Source: Oscillospiraceae bacterium
GTDB lineage: Bacteria > Bacillota > Clostridia > Oscillospirales > Oscillospiraceae
DNA length: 9,879 bases
Assembly (NCBI GenBank): GCA_031266955.1
Contig: JAISAA010000245.1
Coordinates: forward strand, 1 to 9,879
Direction: 5' to 3'
Positions 1 to 7,075 of the stretch are shown piece after piece. Below the pieces are notes generated by a model, which searched no databases, had not been told where the DNA came from, and was given only the letters and a program-made list of their open reading frames with translations. Within the stretch, counting starts at the first letter, position 1. Each line of letters starts with the position of its first letter. The position numbers and the translations under genes are program-made.

Positions 1-956
1 TGCCCGGCGGGTGCAATTTCGGCGCTCCGCGCCAGATCGATCAGCATATTAAGGGACTTACGGCGCTCGGCGCGTCGATAAGCATAAAAAACGGCGTGCT
101 GACCGCGACGACGGACGGGAGGCTTCACGGCGCGTCTGTATTTATCGACGGTATCCCCTCGGTCGGCGCGACTGCGAACATTATGCTCGCCGCCGTCACC
201 GCAAACGGCACGACCGTTATCGAAAACGCGGCGCGCGAGCCGCATATCGTGGATTTGGTGACGTTTCTCGGCCTTATGGGCGCCGACATTCACGGCGCCG
301 GCACGGACGTCATACGCATACACGGCGTCGAAAAGCTGCACGGCGGCGCCCACGCCATAATCCCGGACCAAATCGAGGCCGGCACGTATATCGCCGCCGC
401 CGTCGGCACCGGCGGGCGTGTGGAGATCAAAAATGTGATACCCAAGCATCTCGAGTGCATTTCCGGAAAGCTGCGCGAGATGGGCGCTTCGATATTCGAG
501 TCGAGCGACACGTCCGTCATAGCCGACGGCTCCGGGCGTTTCAGGAATATCGACGTCACGGCGATGCCGTACCCCGGCTTCCCGACGGATATGCAGCCGC
601 AGGCCGCTGTGCTTTTGTGCCTTGCCGACGGGACAAGCACTGTGACGGACAACGTCTTCGCCACGCGTTTTCAATATATAGACGAGCTTGTCAAAATGGG
701 CGCGTCGATAAAGGTCACGGGCAGAACGGCTATAATCAACGGCGTGCAGTCTCTCACAGGCGCGCCGCTGAAGGCCGGCGATCTGCGCGCCTGCGCGGCG
801 CTCGTCATAGCGGGGCTTTGCGCGCGCGGGACTACTGAGCTCGAAGGCGTGCGGTATATAGAGCGCGGATACGTTGACGTCGTCGGCAAGCTGCGCGCGC
901 TCGGCGCGGATATCACGAGCGTCGGCGCCCCGGCGCTGTCGGACATGGCGATATAA
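1..956 (+). CDS. murA: UDP-N-acetylglucosamine 1-carboxyvinyltransferase (MurA), 5' end missing
   Basis: MurA transfers enolpyruvate from PEP to UDP-GlcNAc, the first committed cytosolic step of peptidoglycan synthesis. The gene enters from the left edge (first full codon at base 3) and lacks roughly the first 110 residues of a ~420-residue family. Visible landmarks: PGGC at bases 3-14, with the catalytic, fosfomycin-reactive Cys codon at 12-14; GFPTDMQ at 576-596, whose Asp (588-590) matches the E. coli general base D305; DLRA and YIERGY near the C-terminus, matching the R371 and R397 regions. The loop after the Cys reads GAPRQID where most MurAs have GARPxD, apparently one residue longer. 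The stop at 954-956 is 3 bases before the next gene, so the two are probably co-transcribed. Family assignment is secure; which of the two Gram-positive paralogues (MurA/MurZ) it is cannot be decided here. Confidence 0.96.
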   Translation, partial: PGGCNFGAPRQIDQHIKGLTALGASISIKNGVLTATTDGRLHGASVFIDGIPSVGATANIMLAAVTANGTTVIENAAREPHIVDLVTFLGLMGADIHGAGTDVIRIHGVEKLHGGAHAIIPDQIEAGTYIAAAVGTGGRVEIKNVIPKHLECISGKLREMGASIFESSDTSVIADGSGRFRNIDVTAMPYPGFPTDMQPQAAVLLCLADGTSTVTDNVFATRFQYIDELVKMGASIKVTGRTAIINGVQSLTGAPLKAGDLRACAALVIAGLCARGTTELEGVRYIERGYVDVVGKLRALGADITSVGAPALSDMAI

Positions 957-959
957 ACG

Positions 960-1742
960 ATGCGCGTCACGACGCTTGCGAGCTCATCCTCGGGCAATTG
1001 TGTGCTGCTTTCAAGCGGGGACGCGCATATTCTGATCGACGTCGGCATATCCCTGAGACGTGTGCGCTCCGCATTGTTCCGCGTCGGGCTCACGCCGGAC
1101 GATATCGGGGCCGTGCTTGTCACACACTCGCACAGCGACCATATCAACGGCATACCGGCGCTGGCCGAGCGCGTCCGCTCGCGGATATACGCGACGAGCG
1201 AAACGCTTGACATCATAGTACCCAATATGCCGCCGCGCTCGGAGTTAGAGCTCATCTCGCCCGGAGTTGAGTTTTCCGTGCGGGATATGTCCGTGCGGGC
1301 GTTCGCGACGTCCCACGACGCGCCGGGAAGCGTAGGATACGCGATCGAAGCCGCGGGACGCAAATTCGTGCTCGCGACCGACCTCGGTATCGTCACGCCC
1401 GAGGTGCTGAAAGCGGCGCGCGGGGCGAACGTCGCCGTGATAGAAGCCAACCACGACCGCGAAATGCTGTGGAAGGGCGCTTACCCGTATATGATAAAGC
1501 GCCGTATAGCCTCGGACGTCGGGCATCTGTCGAACGAGGCCGGCGGGGGGCTCGCGTTGAGCTTAGCCGAGGCGGGCGCCGGTACGCTGATACTCGCGCA
1601 TCTCTCGACCGAGAACAACACTCCGGAGCTCGCGCTTAAAACCGTCGGTGACGTGCTGTCGAGCGGCGGAGCTTCAGTCGGAAAGGACGTCGGGCTTTAC
1701 ATAGCGCCGCGTGTGGGCGCCGGTGATACATATGAGGTTTGA
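960..1742 (+). CDS. walJ: WalJ/YycJ-like MBL-fold metallo-hydrolase
   Basis: A 260-residue metallo-beta-lactamase-fold protein with full family length. The N-terminal GNCVLL segment is followed by the metal-binding THSHSDH motif (HxHxDH at residues 56-61), SHD at 118-120, the bridging Asp in ATDLG (D141), EANHD at 162-166, GHLS at 188-191 and AHLS.ENN at 213-220. This arrangement is that of the YycJ/WalJ group, known as a probable 5'-3' exonuclease in mismatch repair and as a gene linked to the WalRK cell-wall regulon in Bacillus. Here it follows murA by 3 bases with no clear Shine-Dalgarno, so translation probably depends on coupling to murA. No signal peptide is seen; a cytosolic role is expected. 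The activity on DNA is inferred from the family, not from this sequence. Confidence 0.9.
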   Translation: MRVTTLASSSSGNCVLLSSGDAHILIDVGISLRRVRSALFRVGLTPDDIGAVLVTHSHSDHINGIPALAERVRSRIYATSETLDIIVPNMPPRSELELISPGVEFSVRDMSVRAFATSHDAPGSVGYAIEAAGRKFVLATDLGIVTPEVLKAARGANVAVIEANHDREMLWKGAYPYMIKRRIASDVGHLSNEAGGGLALSLAEAGAGTLILAHLSTENNTPELALKTVGDVLSSGGASVGKDVGLYIAPRVGAGDTYEV

Positions 1743-1803
1743 CGGCAAAAAATATGACGGGCAATATGACGGAATAAAACGCCGCGGAAAGGTGATGCAA
1801 TGA
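1732..1803 (+). CDS. possible 23-residue bridging ORF between walJ and pgm
   Basis: An ATG at 1732 opens 23 codons ending in TGA at 1801-1803. The ORF overlaps the last 11 bases of walJ in another frame and shares an ATGA with the phosphomutase start at 1800. GGTGAT lies about 4-6 bases upstream of its ATG, and a similar AAAGGTGAT near its end serves the next gene. The peptide starts MRFDGKKYDGQYDG and is basic towards its end; the YDG repetition comes from a 10-bp direct repeat in the DNA. It could be a real micro-protein, a coupling ORF that carries ribosomes from walJ to pgm, or chance. No known family is recognised. Confidence 0.3.
   Translation: MRFDGKKYDGQYDGIKRRGKVMQ
1751..1772 (+). 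repeat. 10-bp direct repeat in the walJ-pgm gap
   Basis: AATATGACGG occurs at 1751-1760 and again at 1763-1772, a 12-base period. It lies inside the possible bridging ORF, where it encodes the two YDG steps. It may be a simple duplication; no protein-binding role can be shown. Confidence 0.6.
1788..1796 (+). promoter_or_regulatory. ribosome binding site of the phospho-sugar mutase
   Basis: AAAGGTGAT at 1788-1796 ends 3 bases before the ATG at 1800; its AAAGG core lies 7 bases upstream. It fixes the start of the mutase, placing the N-terminal DUF2007-like extension firmly within the translated product. Confidence 0.65.
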
Positions 1804-3881
1804 GCTTTTTCGGATTCTCAAAAAAGGACGCCGCTATCCCGTGGCCGCGCGGCGCGGACGGCGAGCCCGAGCCGGCGGCTCTGCTGTGCCGCACGGAAGC
1901 GCGCGGGTTTGAAACGGAGATCACCGCCGGGCTGCTCCGCTCGTTCGGAGTCCCGGCGATAACGAAAACCTCCGGTGACGGATTTATCGGAGAGCTCTAC
2001 ACGGGCGCGCCGAGCTTCGGCGTCGATATTTTTGTCCCCCAAAGCCTATTAAACGACGCCCGCGCCTTGCTTGAAGCGGACGAATATACCGGCGAATATA
2101 CCGGCGAATATACAGAGAATGTCCCGCCGGACGGCGGCGCGGCGGCGGAGCATTTTGCGGAATACGAAAGATGGCTCGCGTCTCCCGCGCTGTCGGAGTC
2201 CGAGCGGCGCGAGCTGCGCGATATAGCCGCCGACAGCCGGGAGATAGAGTCCCGTTTTTCGGGTGGCCTGCAATTCGGCACGGCCGGTCTGCGCGGCGTT
2301 ATGGCGCTCGGGACAAACAGAATGAATATCTACACCGTCCGCCTGGCGACGCAGGCGTTCGCGGAGATAATACTCGAAAGGCTCGGCGGCGATAATGAAG
2401 TCGCCGTGTGCCGCGACTGCCGTGTAAACAGCCGGAAATTCGCCGAGGAAGCGTCCTCCGTTCTCGCAGAAAACGGATTGAGGGTGCGTATTTTTGACGA
2501 TATGCGCCCGACGCCGGAGCTCAGCTTCGCGATACGCCGCTACGGCTGCGCGGCGGGGATAAATATCACGGCGAGCCATAACACGAAGGAATACAACGGC
2601 TACAAGGTCTATTGGACGGACGGTGCGCAGCTTCCGCCCGACGCGGCAAAGTCTATCGCCGCGCGTATGGAGAAGCTCGACGTTTTCGATTCGATCAAGC
2701 GTGCGGACTACGCGGACGCCGCGGCCCGCGGTCTTGTGACCGTGATGGGGCGGGAGACCGACGAGCTGTTTTTGGAAAGCGCCCTCGCGGAGGTACGGCG
2801 CTGCGGCGCGGATACGGACGCGGATATGAACGCGCCGGGGCGCGAGCTGCGGATAGCTTACACGCCGTTTCACGGCGCGGGGCGCGTGCTCGTACCGGAA
2901 GCGCTCGCGCGGCTCGGCTATAAAAATATTTTTACGGTAAACGCCCAGATGACGCCCGACGGGGATTTCCCGACGGTCAGCTCTCCGAACCCGGAAGACA
3001 CGGAGAGCTTCGCGCTCGCGTTAAATACAGCCGAAAGCGCGCGCGCCGATATCATAATAGGCACTGACCCCGATTGCGACAGGGTGGCAGTGCTGGCAAA
3101 ACGCGACGGCGGCTTTGCGCATATGTCGGGACATAAAACGGGTGTGCTGCTGCTCGATTTTATAGCCGAGGGTCTGCGGCGCGCCGGAGCTATGCCGGAT
3201 AAGCCCATCGCGCTGAAAAGTATAGTCACGACGGATATGGCGAGGCGCGCGGCGGAGGTTCATGGGGTGCGCTGTATAGACACGTTCACGGGCTTTAAGT
3301 TTATGGCGGAAATGAAAAACAAGCTCGAAGCCGAGGGCTCCGGCAGCGTGATATTCTCCTACGAGGAGTCTTACGGCTATATGGCCGGCGATTTCGTGCG
3401 GGATAAGGACGCCGTCACAGCCTCGGCGCTCATAGCCGAAATGTCCGCGTGGTACTCATCGCGCGGTATGACGCTTTTCGGCGCGCTCGACGAGCTTTAT
3501 GAAAAACTCGGATATTACGACGAGGCGGCCGTGAGCCTCGTAATGCCCGGCGCGGACGGGGCGCGCGAAGCCTCGCGCCTGATGGCATCCCTGCGTGAGT
3601 CCCCGCCGGATAAGCTTTCGGGCGCCCGCGTCGTTTCGCGGCGCGATTATCTTGCCGGCGCGGAATATAAGGACGGAAACGAGACCGCGCTCGCGCTCTC
3701 CGGCTCCGACGTGCTGCGGTTTGATACGGAGGACGGCGCCGCGGTGCTTATAAGGCCGTCCGGCACGGAGCCTAAGGTGAAGATATACGTGCTCGCGCGC
3801 GGCGCGACGCTGCGCGAATGCGACGAGATGAAAGAAACCTACGCCGCTTGGGCAAGCTCGCTGCGCGCTCCGCCGGAATAG
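1800..3881 (+). CDS. phospho-sugar mutase (phosphoglucomutase/phosphomannomutase) with N-terminal DUF2007-like domain
   Basis: A 693-residue alpha-D-phosphohexomutase, about 120 residues longer than the usual ~570-residue PgcA type. It would interconvert glucose-1-P and glucose-6-P (possibly also mannose phosphates) for envelope precursor and storage-sugar metabolism. Residues ~25-93 (LLCRTEARGFETEI... to VDIFVPQSLLNDARALLEA) resemble the small DUF2007 'putative signal transducing' domain. An EYTG-repeat linker (95-106) follows. The mutase starts near 120: QFGTAGLRGVM at 158-168, the phosphoserine loop TASHN (257-261, Ser259), the metal-binding GTDPDCDR (421-428), the sugar-specificity EESYG (522-526) and the phosphate-binding RPSGTEPK (652-659). 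All catalytic motifs are intact. The start has a good ribosome site. The gene follows walJ by 57 bases. Substrate preference and the role of the extra domain are unknown. Confidence 0.93.
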   Translation: MSFFGFSKKDAAIPWPRGADGEPEPAALLCRTEARGFETEITAGLLRSFGVPAITKTSGDGFIGELYTGAPSFGVDIFVPQSLLNDARALLEADEYTGEYTGEYTENVPPDGGAAAEHFAEYERWLASPALSESERRELRDIAADSREIESRFSGGLQFGTAGLRGVMALGTNRMNIYTVRLATQAFAEIILERLGGDNEVAVCRDCRVNSRKFAEEASSVLAENGLRVRIFDDMRPTPELSFAIRRYGCAAGINITASHNTKEYNGYKVYWTDGAQLPPDAAKSIAARMEKLDVFDSIKRADYADAAARGLVTVMGRETDELFLESALAEVRRCGADTDADMNAPGRELRIAYTPFHGAGRVLVPEALARLGYKNIFTVNAQMTPDGDFPTVSSPNPEDTESFALALNTAESARADIIIGTDPDCDRVAVLAKRDGGFAHMSGHKTGVLLLDFIAEGLRRAGAMPDKPIALKSIVTTDMARRAAEVHGVRCIDTFTGFKFMAEMKNKLEAEGSGSVIFSYEESYGYMAGDFVRDKDAVTASALIAEMSAWYSSRGMTLFGALDELYEKLGYYDEAAVSLVMPGADGAREASRLMASLRESPPDKLSGARVVSRRDYLAGAEYKDGNETALALSGSDVLRFDTEDGAAVLIRPSGTEPKVKIYVLARGATLRECDEMKETYAAWASSLRAPPE
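2082..2113 (+). repeat. 12-bp in-frame tandem repeat in the mutase linker
   Basis: GAATATACCGGC is repeated at 2082-2093 and 2094-2105, with a partial third copy from 2106. It encodes EYTG-EYTG-EYTE between the DUF2007-like and mutase domains (residues 95-106). Because the unit is a multiple of three, slippage would lengthen or shorten the linker without breaking the frame. Confidence 0.9.
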
Positions 3882-3884
3882 GAC

Positions 3885-3920
3885 CCGCCGCCCCCGCGGA
3901 TGCGCGCCGGGGGGCGGCGG
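3885..3920 (+). terminator. GC-rich hairpin after the mutase gene
   Basis: Perfect 11-bp inverted repeat CCGCCGCCCCC (3885-3895) and GGGGGCGGCGG (3910-3920) with a 14-base loop, starting 4 bases after the mutase stop. It is placed as a terminator but lacks a following T-tract (ACTATATAAAA comes next), so it may instead protect the mRNA 3' end or slow polymerase. Confidence 0.45.
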
Positions 3921-3930
3921 ACTATATAAA

Positions 3931-3952
3931 AGGCGGCGGCGCGCCGCCGCCT
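3931..3952 (+). terminator. perfect 22-bp GC palindrome, second hairpin
   Basis: AGGCGGCGGCG at 3931-3941 is followed directly by its own reverse complement to 3952, giving a perfect palindrome that can fold as a 9-bp stem with a 4-base loop. No T-run follows. Its left arm (GGCGGCGG, 3932-3939) can also pair with the left arm of the previous hairpin (CCGCCGCC, 3885-3892), so the two hairpins may compete. Terminator is the likeliest role; an attenuator is possible. Confidence 0.4.
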
Positions 3953-4027
3953 GTGTAAATAATATGCCGATGGCTTGTCAGGCGTCAACGCATAGTCCAG
4001 CCCATACTAAAGAAACGGAGCCACAAA

Positions 4028-4699
4028 ATGCCTACAGAAACAAAAAAGCCGCTTCAGATATCACCCTCCCTGCTTTCCGCGGACTTTACCCGGCTTTACG
4101 ACGAGATAGAGACAATTGCCTCCGCTGACCTCCTGCACTTTGACGTTATGGACGGCGTTTTCGTACCCAATATTTCTATTGGCATACCAGTGCTTGAATC
4201 CGTGCGGCGAGTTACGAAGCTTCCGATAGACGTCCATCTGATGATCACAGCTCCGTCGCGCTACGCTGAAAAGTTTGCCGAGGCCGGGGCGGATGTCGTA
4301 TCGTTCCACGTGGAGGCCGACGACCCGGAGAATATTGCCCGCGCGATCGCCGGGATACATTCCGCGGGGCGCCGCGCCGGGCTCGCGCTCAAGCCCGCGA
4401 CTCCGGCAGAGGCAATTATGCCGTATATCACGCTGCTCGATATGATAGTCGTTATGACGGTTGAGCCCGGGTTCGGCGGACAGAAATTTATGCGCGGGCA
4501 GCTTGCAAAAATAAAAACGCTGCGAGAGCTTATCGATGGGCACAACCCCTCCTGCGAGCTGGAGATCGACGGCGGGATCACGCCCGAGACCGCCCGGCTG
4601 TGCGAGGAGTACGGGGCGAGCGTGCTCGTGGCCGGCAGCGACATATTCGGCGCGCGTGACCGCGCGGCGCGTATCGAAGAGATAAGGGGCGGCGTATGA
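4028..4699 (+). CDS. rpe: ribulose-phosphate 3-epimerase
   Basis: Interconverts D-ribulose 5-phosphate and D-xylulose 5-phosphate in the non-oxidative pentose phosphate pathway; cytosolic, metal-dependent TIM barrel. The 223 residues match the family length. Landmarks: ISPSLLSADF (11-20), LHFDVMDG (36-43) with metal ligands H37 and D39, DVHLMI (69-73) with ligand H70, TVEPGFGGQKF (144-154) on the flexible loop, and EIDGGI (179-184) with the catalytic Asp181. Start chosen because GGAG at 4017-4020 lies 7 bases upstream. It is separated from the mutase by 146 bases containing two hairpins, so it may start its own transcript, although no convincing promoter was seen. Its TGA overlaps the recR ATG. 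Confidence 0.96.
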   Translation: MPTETKKPLQISPSLLSADFTRLYDEIETIASADLLHFDVMDGVFVPNISIGIPVLESVRRVTKLPIDVHLMITAPSRYAEKFAEAGADVVSFHVEADDPENIARAIAGIHSAGRRAGLALKPATPAEAIMPYITLLDMIVVMTVEPGFGGQKFMRGQLAKIKTLRELIDGHNPSCELEIDGGITPETARLCEEYGASVLVAGSDIFGARDRAARIEEIRGGV

Positions 4700-5295
4700 G
4701 TTTTTTCCCCGCGTCGATAGAAAATCTTGTGGACAAGCTCGCGTCCCTGCCGGGTATCGGGACGAAGTCGGCGCAGAGATTAGCGTTTCACCTCCTGTCC
4801 CTGCCGGAGGGGGAGGCGGAGGCGATAGCCGAAACGTTGCTCACGGCCCGGCGGAGCATACGCCGCTGCCGCGTATGCCAGAACCTCACGGATTCTGAGG
4901 TCTGCCCGATATGCGAAAACGGACGGCGCGACCGCGGGACCATATGCGTCGTATCCGAGCCGAAGGATGTGCTCGCCATCGAAAGGGCGCGGGAGTATAC
5001 GGGCGTATATCACGTCCTCCACGGCGTTATATCCCCGATGAAACGGATAGGTCCGGATGACTTGGCGCTGCGCGAGCTCGTCGGGCGCATAGCCGAGGGA
5101 GGCGTCGGCGAGGTCATAATGGCGACGAATCCGGATCCGGAGGGCGAAACGACGGCGAGCTATATCTCGCGCCTGCTCTCGCCCTACGAGGTGAAGGTGA
5201 CGCGGCTGGCCTACGGCGTCCCCGTGGGCTCAAGCCTCGAATTCGCCGACGACGCGACGCTGACGCGCGCCCTCGAGGGCCGGCAAGAGTATTAA
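4696..5295 (+). CDS. recR: recombination mediator protein RecR
   Basis: RecR works with RecO/RecF to load RecA at ssDNA gaps in recombinational repair. The 199 residues have the full architecture: helix-hairpin-helix LPGIGTKSAQRLAFHLL (18-34), a four-Cys zinc finger C58-x2-C61-x8-C70-x2-C73, a Toprim domain from ~81 with SEPKD (87-91) and ATNPDPEGE (143-151), and the C-terminal TRLAYGVPVG and LEGRQ signature. It overlaps rpe by ATGA (4696-4699), so translation is coupled. This is not the common dnaX-ybaB-recR setting; pairing with rpe is unusual in classical genomes. Its stop is 11 bases from the stop of the convergent SLH ORF. Confidence 0.96.
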   Translation: MSFFPASIENLVDKLASLPGIGTKSAQRLAFHLLSLPEGEAEAIAETLLTARRSIRRCRVCQNLTDSEVCPICENGRRDRGTICVVSEPKDVLAIERAREYTGVYHVLHGVISPMKRIGPDDLALRELVGRIAEGGVGEVIMATNPDPEGETTASYISRLLSPYEVKVTRLAYGVPVGSSLEFADDATLTRALEGRQEY

Positions 5296-5307
5296 CCCCT
5301 CGCCCTC
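5275..5307. terminator. weak convergent inverted repeat between recR and the SLH ORF
   Basis: GAGGGC (5275-5280) and GCCCTC (5302-5307) form a 6-bp inverted repeat across the two convergent gene ends. Only 11 bases (5296-5306) separate the genes. It could act in both directions but is short, with a 21-base loop and no T-tract, so the call is weak. Confidence 0.2.
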
Positions 5308-6509
5308 TATTTCCCCGCCTCAATAAACCTCCGCAGCAGCGCCGCGGCTTCCGCGCGCGTAGCCGTGCCCGCCGGGTCGAACAGGTTGCCCGGCTTGCCG
5401 TTGACGATGCCGCCGCAGTAGAGCGCCCGCACGGCGTTTTTTGCATATTCCGCGATGCCGGCTTCATCCGCAAAGCTTTGGTATTGCAGCGTGACGGGGA
5501 AGCGTTTCGCCGCGTGCTCCGCGTAGCGCATAATGATCGCGGCTAAATCCTGCCGCGTTATGAAGTCGTCCGGCGCGAAGCTGTTGCCGCCGATGCCGTT
5601 TACTATGCCGTTCGCGCTCGCCCAAGCTACGGCGTCCGCGTACCATTCGTTTGCGGGGACGTCGGTGAAGGCCGTGCCGGGTGACGGGGCGTCGAGGACG
5701 CCGCCCCCTACGGTCATTTCAAGGGAGGTTTGTTCGCAGCGGTACAAGAGCGTGACGATCATCGCGCGGGAGATTTTGACGTCCGGGCTGAACGCCGACG
5801 CGCCTGTGCCGTTCATCAGGCCGTTGGTGTGAACGTATTCTACGTCCCCGTAAAACCAGTCGGACGCCTTGATATCGAGGAACGGATTTGTCCACGGAGC
5901 TGTCAGAGCTTCGTCGCAGCCTATGGCGTACAGCGAAAGGTGCGTCGTAGTGAACTTTACCTTTTTCGCGCTTACGTCATATGATGTCGGGAGCTTTTCC
6001 ATATTTCCGTTGGCGTCAACGTGGAACGCTGAAACGCCCGACGCCGTTTCTCCCGCTTTCAGCGTATACGGGAGTTCAATTGTGGCGCTCGCGCCGCCAA
6101 AGCCCGTTATTTGCTTATTGCCGCCCGATATTGATATGTCGTACATGGTGAAGTCGCTGATCGCTTCGCGCTGCGCCGCGTTCAGCGACGACATAGTGAC
6201 GGCGCTTATCCCGACGGATACGCGGCTTTCTCCGGCTTGTTCGGCTACGGAGCTTGCGGCTTCGGCTTCGAGCGTGATCGCGCCCTGCGGGAGCCTGAGC
6301 TCGACTGAGAGCTTCGCGTCCGCGAGCTTTTCAAGCGCCAACGCCGCTTCATTTGCGGTGTCGGTGTCACCGAGCGTAAAGTGATAAGGAATGTCCTTGG
6401 TTTGCTGCCCGATATAGCCCTGTTTGGTAAGCAACTCATAATATGAGGACATTCTTTTTTGTGTTTCGTCATCCAAAACAGCAAGCGGATACAATCTCTT
6501 TTCTGCCAT
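5307..6509 (-). CDS. chimeric ORF: truncated 2H phosphoesterase N-terminus fused to SLH-protein C-terminus
   Basis: A 400-residue ORF made of two unrelated parts. Residues 1-47 (RLYPLAVLDDETQKRM through KDIPYHFTLG) resemble the start of 2'-5' RNA ligase-like 2H phosphoesterases, with the first HxT motif at H43-T45; the second HxT and the rest of the fold are missing. From about residue 48-70 onward the sequence is that of a clostridial surface protein: a beta-rich stretch (135-195, ELPYTLKAGETASG, HLSLYAIG) and three SLH repeats (~209-257, ~280-330, ~344-396; ISRAM, TRQDL, TRAEA cores). SLH repeats anchor proteins to wall polymers, but there is no signal peptide, so this product should stay inside the cell. 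It begins by a TAATG 1-base overlap with the GNAT gene stop. The upstream part is AT-richer, the SLH part GC-rich. Probably a non-functional fusion scar, though the frame is open. Confidence 0.8.
   Translation of the reverse strand: MAEKRLYPLAVLDDETQKRMSSYYELLTKQGYIGQQTKDIPYHFTLGDTDTANEAALALEKLADAKLSVELRLPQGAITLEAEAASSVAEQAGESRVSVGISAVTMSSLNAAQREAISDFTMYDISISGGNKQITGFGGASATIELPYTLKAGETASGVSAFHVDANGNMEKLPTSYDVSAKKVKFTTTHLSLYAIGCDEALTAPWTNPFLDIKASDWFYGDVEYVHTNGLMNGTGASAFSPDVKISRAMIVTLLYRCEQTSLEMTVGGGVLDAPSPGTAFTDVPANEWYADAVAWASANGIVNGIGGNSFAPDDFITRQDLAAIIMRYAEHAAKRFPVTLQYQSFADEAGIAEYAKNAVRALYCGGIVNGKPGNLFDPAGTATRAEAAALLRRFIEAGK
6300..6370. other. probable junction of acquired DNA and core chromosome
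   Basis: Within this stretch the protein switches from 2H phosphoesterase to SLH-protein sequence, and the DNA switches from the AT-richer, mixed-codon style of the - strand genes to the right to the GC-rich style of the core genes to the left. No target-site duplication or insertion-sequence end was seen, so the mechanism (insertion, deletion between genes, or assembly joining) is open. Confidence 0.5.
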
Positions 6510-7075
6510 TATCTTAGTTTCTTTCGCATGACATAAATGTTCTCAAATTCCGCATACACGGTAAATCCCAACCGTTTATACATCTCAGCGAATCCGCCGT
6601 GATTTTCAGATTCGTCAGTAACAATCTTGTTAGGATAGGCCTCAACAAAGTCAAAGCCATCGTCAGCCGCGTCCTTGATAACGCGTTTTAACAGTTGTGT
6701 GGCAACACCTTTACGTTGCATTTCCGGAGCGATGGTGAAGCAGAACACCGATTTTACCCTCGCGTTGTTGATCGGAACAGATTTCATTCCCCACTGCCAG
6801 CCCAAGCAGGTTTTACACTCAGACCTCACATTTGCGTTGCACCAACCAATAACCCCGCCGTCACAATAGGCGAGATAGCCTTGCAGATTGCCGTTTTTCA
6901 CAAAGTGGCGGGCAACGACTGGTTCGGGGCGAACATCGAAACCGTCAGGTAAATTACTTGCGAAGCAAACGCAATAGCATTTCATTTGGTGCTTGAGATT
7001 GTGTGGCGTATTGTCAAAAAAACGTATATAATCTTCAGCAAGGTCTGGCGTGAGTGGCTTGATTACAAGATTCAT
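6509..7075 (-). CDS. GNAT-family N-acetyltransferase
   Basis: A 188-residue protein with the GNAT core: beta-4/alpha-3 motif A at about 106-135 (VKSVFCFTIAPEMQRKGVATQLL), containing the acetyl-CoA pyrophosphate loop QRKGVA at 120-125, and a C-terminal EMYKRLGF (164-171) typical of motif B. The N-terminal half is Cys-rich (KCYCVCF at 32-38, CKTC at 87-90), a feature seen in a group of clostridial GNATs. The substrate cannot be told. The start at 7075 overlaps the previous gene's stop by ATGA and has a strong GGGAGGG site (7083-7089 on the complement) 7 bases upstream. Its stop shares one base with the next start, so it is in the middle of a coupled operon. Family call is firm, function open. 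Confidence 0.88.
   Translation of the reverse strand: MNLVIKPLTPDLAEDYIRFFDNTPHNLKHQMKCYCVCFASNLPDGFDVRPEPVVARHFVKNGNLQGYLAYCDGGVIGWCNANVRSECKTCLGWQWGMKSVPINNARVKSVFCFTIAPEMQRKGVATQLLKRVIKDAADDGFDFVEAYPNKIVTDESENHGGFAEMYKRLGFTVYAEFENIYVMRKKLR

Noticed and set aside
671..1450. Long - strand ORF opposite murA/walJ, and similar long antisense ORFs opposite pgm (2049-2873).
   Set aside because: GC-rich codon bias on the + strand leaves antisense frames open; the translations are low-complexity and Arg/Ser-rich with no family resemblance.
3975..4008. TTGTCA before rpe, considered as its promoter.
   Set aside because: The nearest -10-like hexamer (CATACT) is 22 bases away, too far for a standard promoter.
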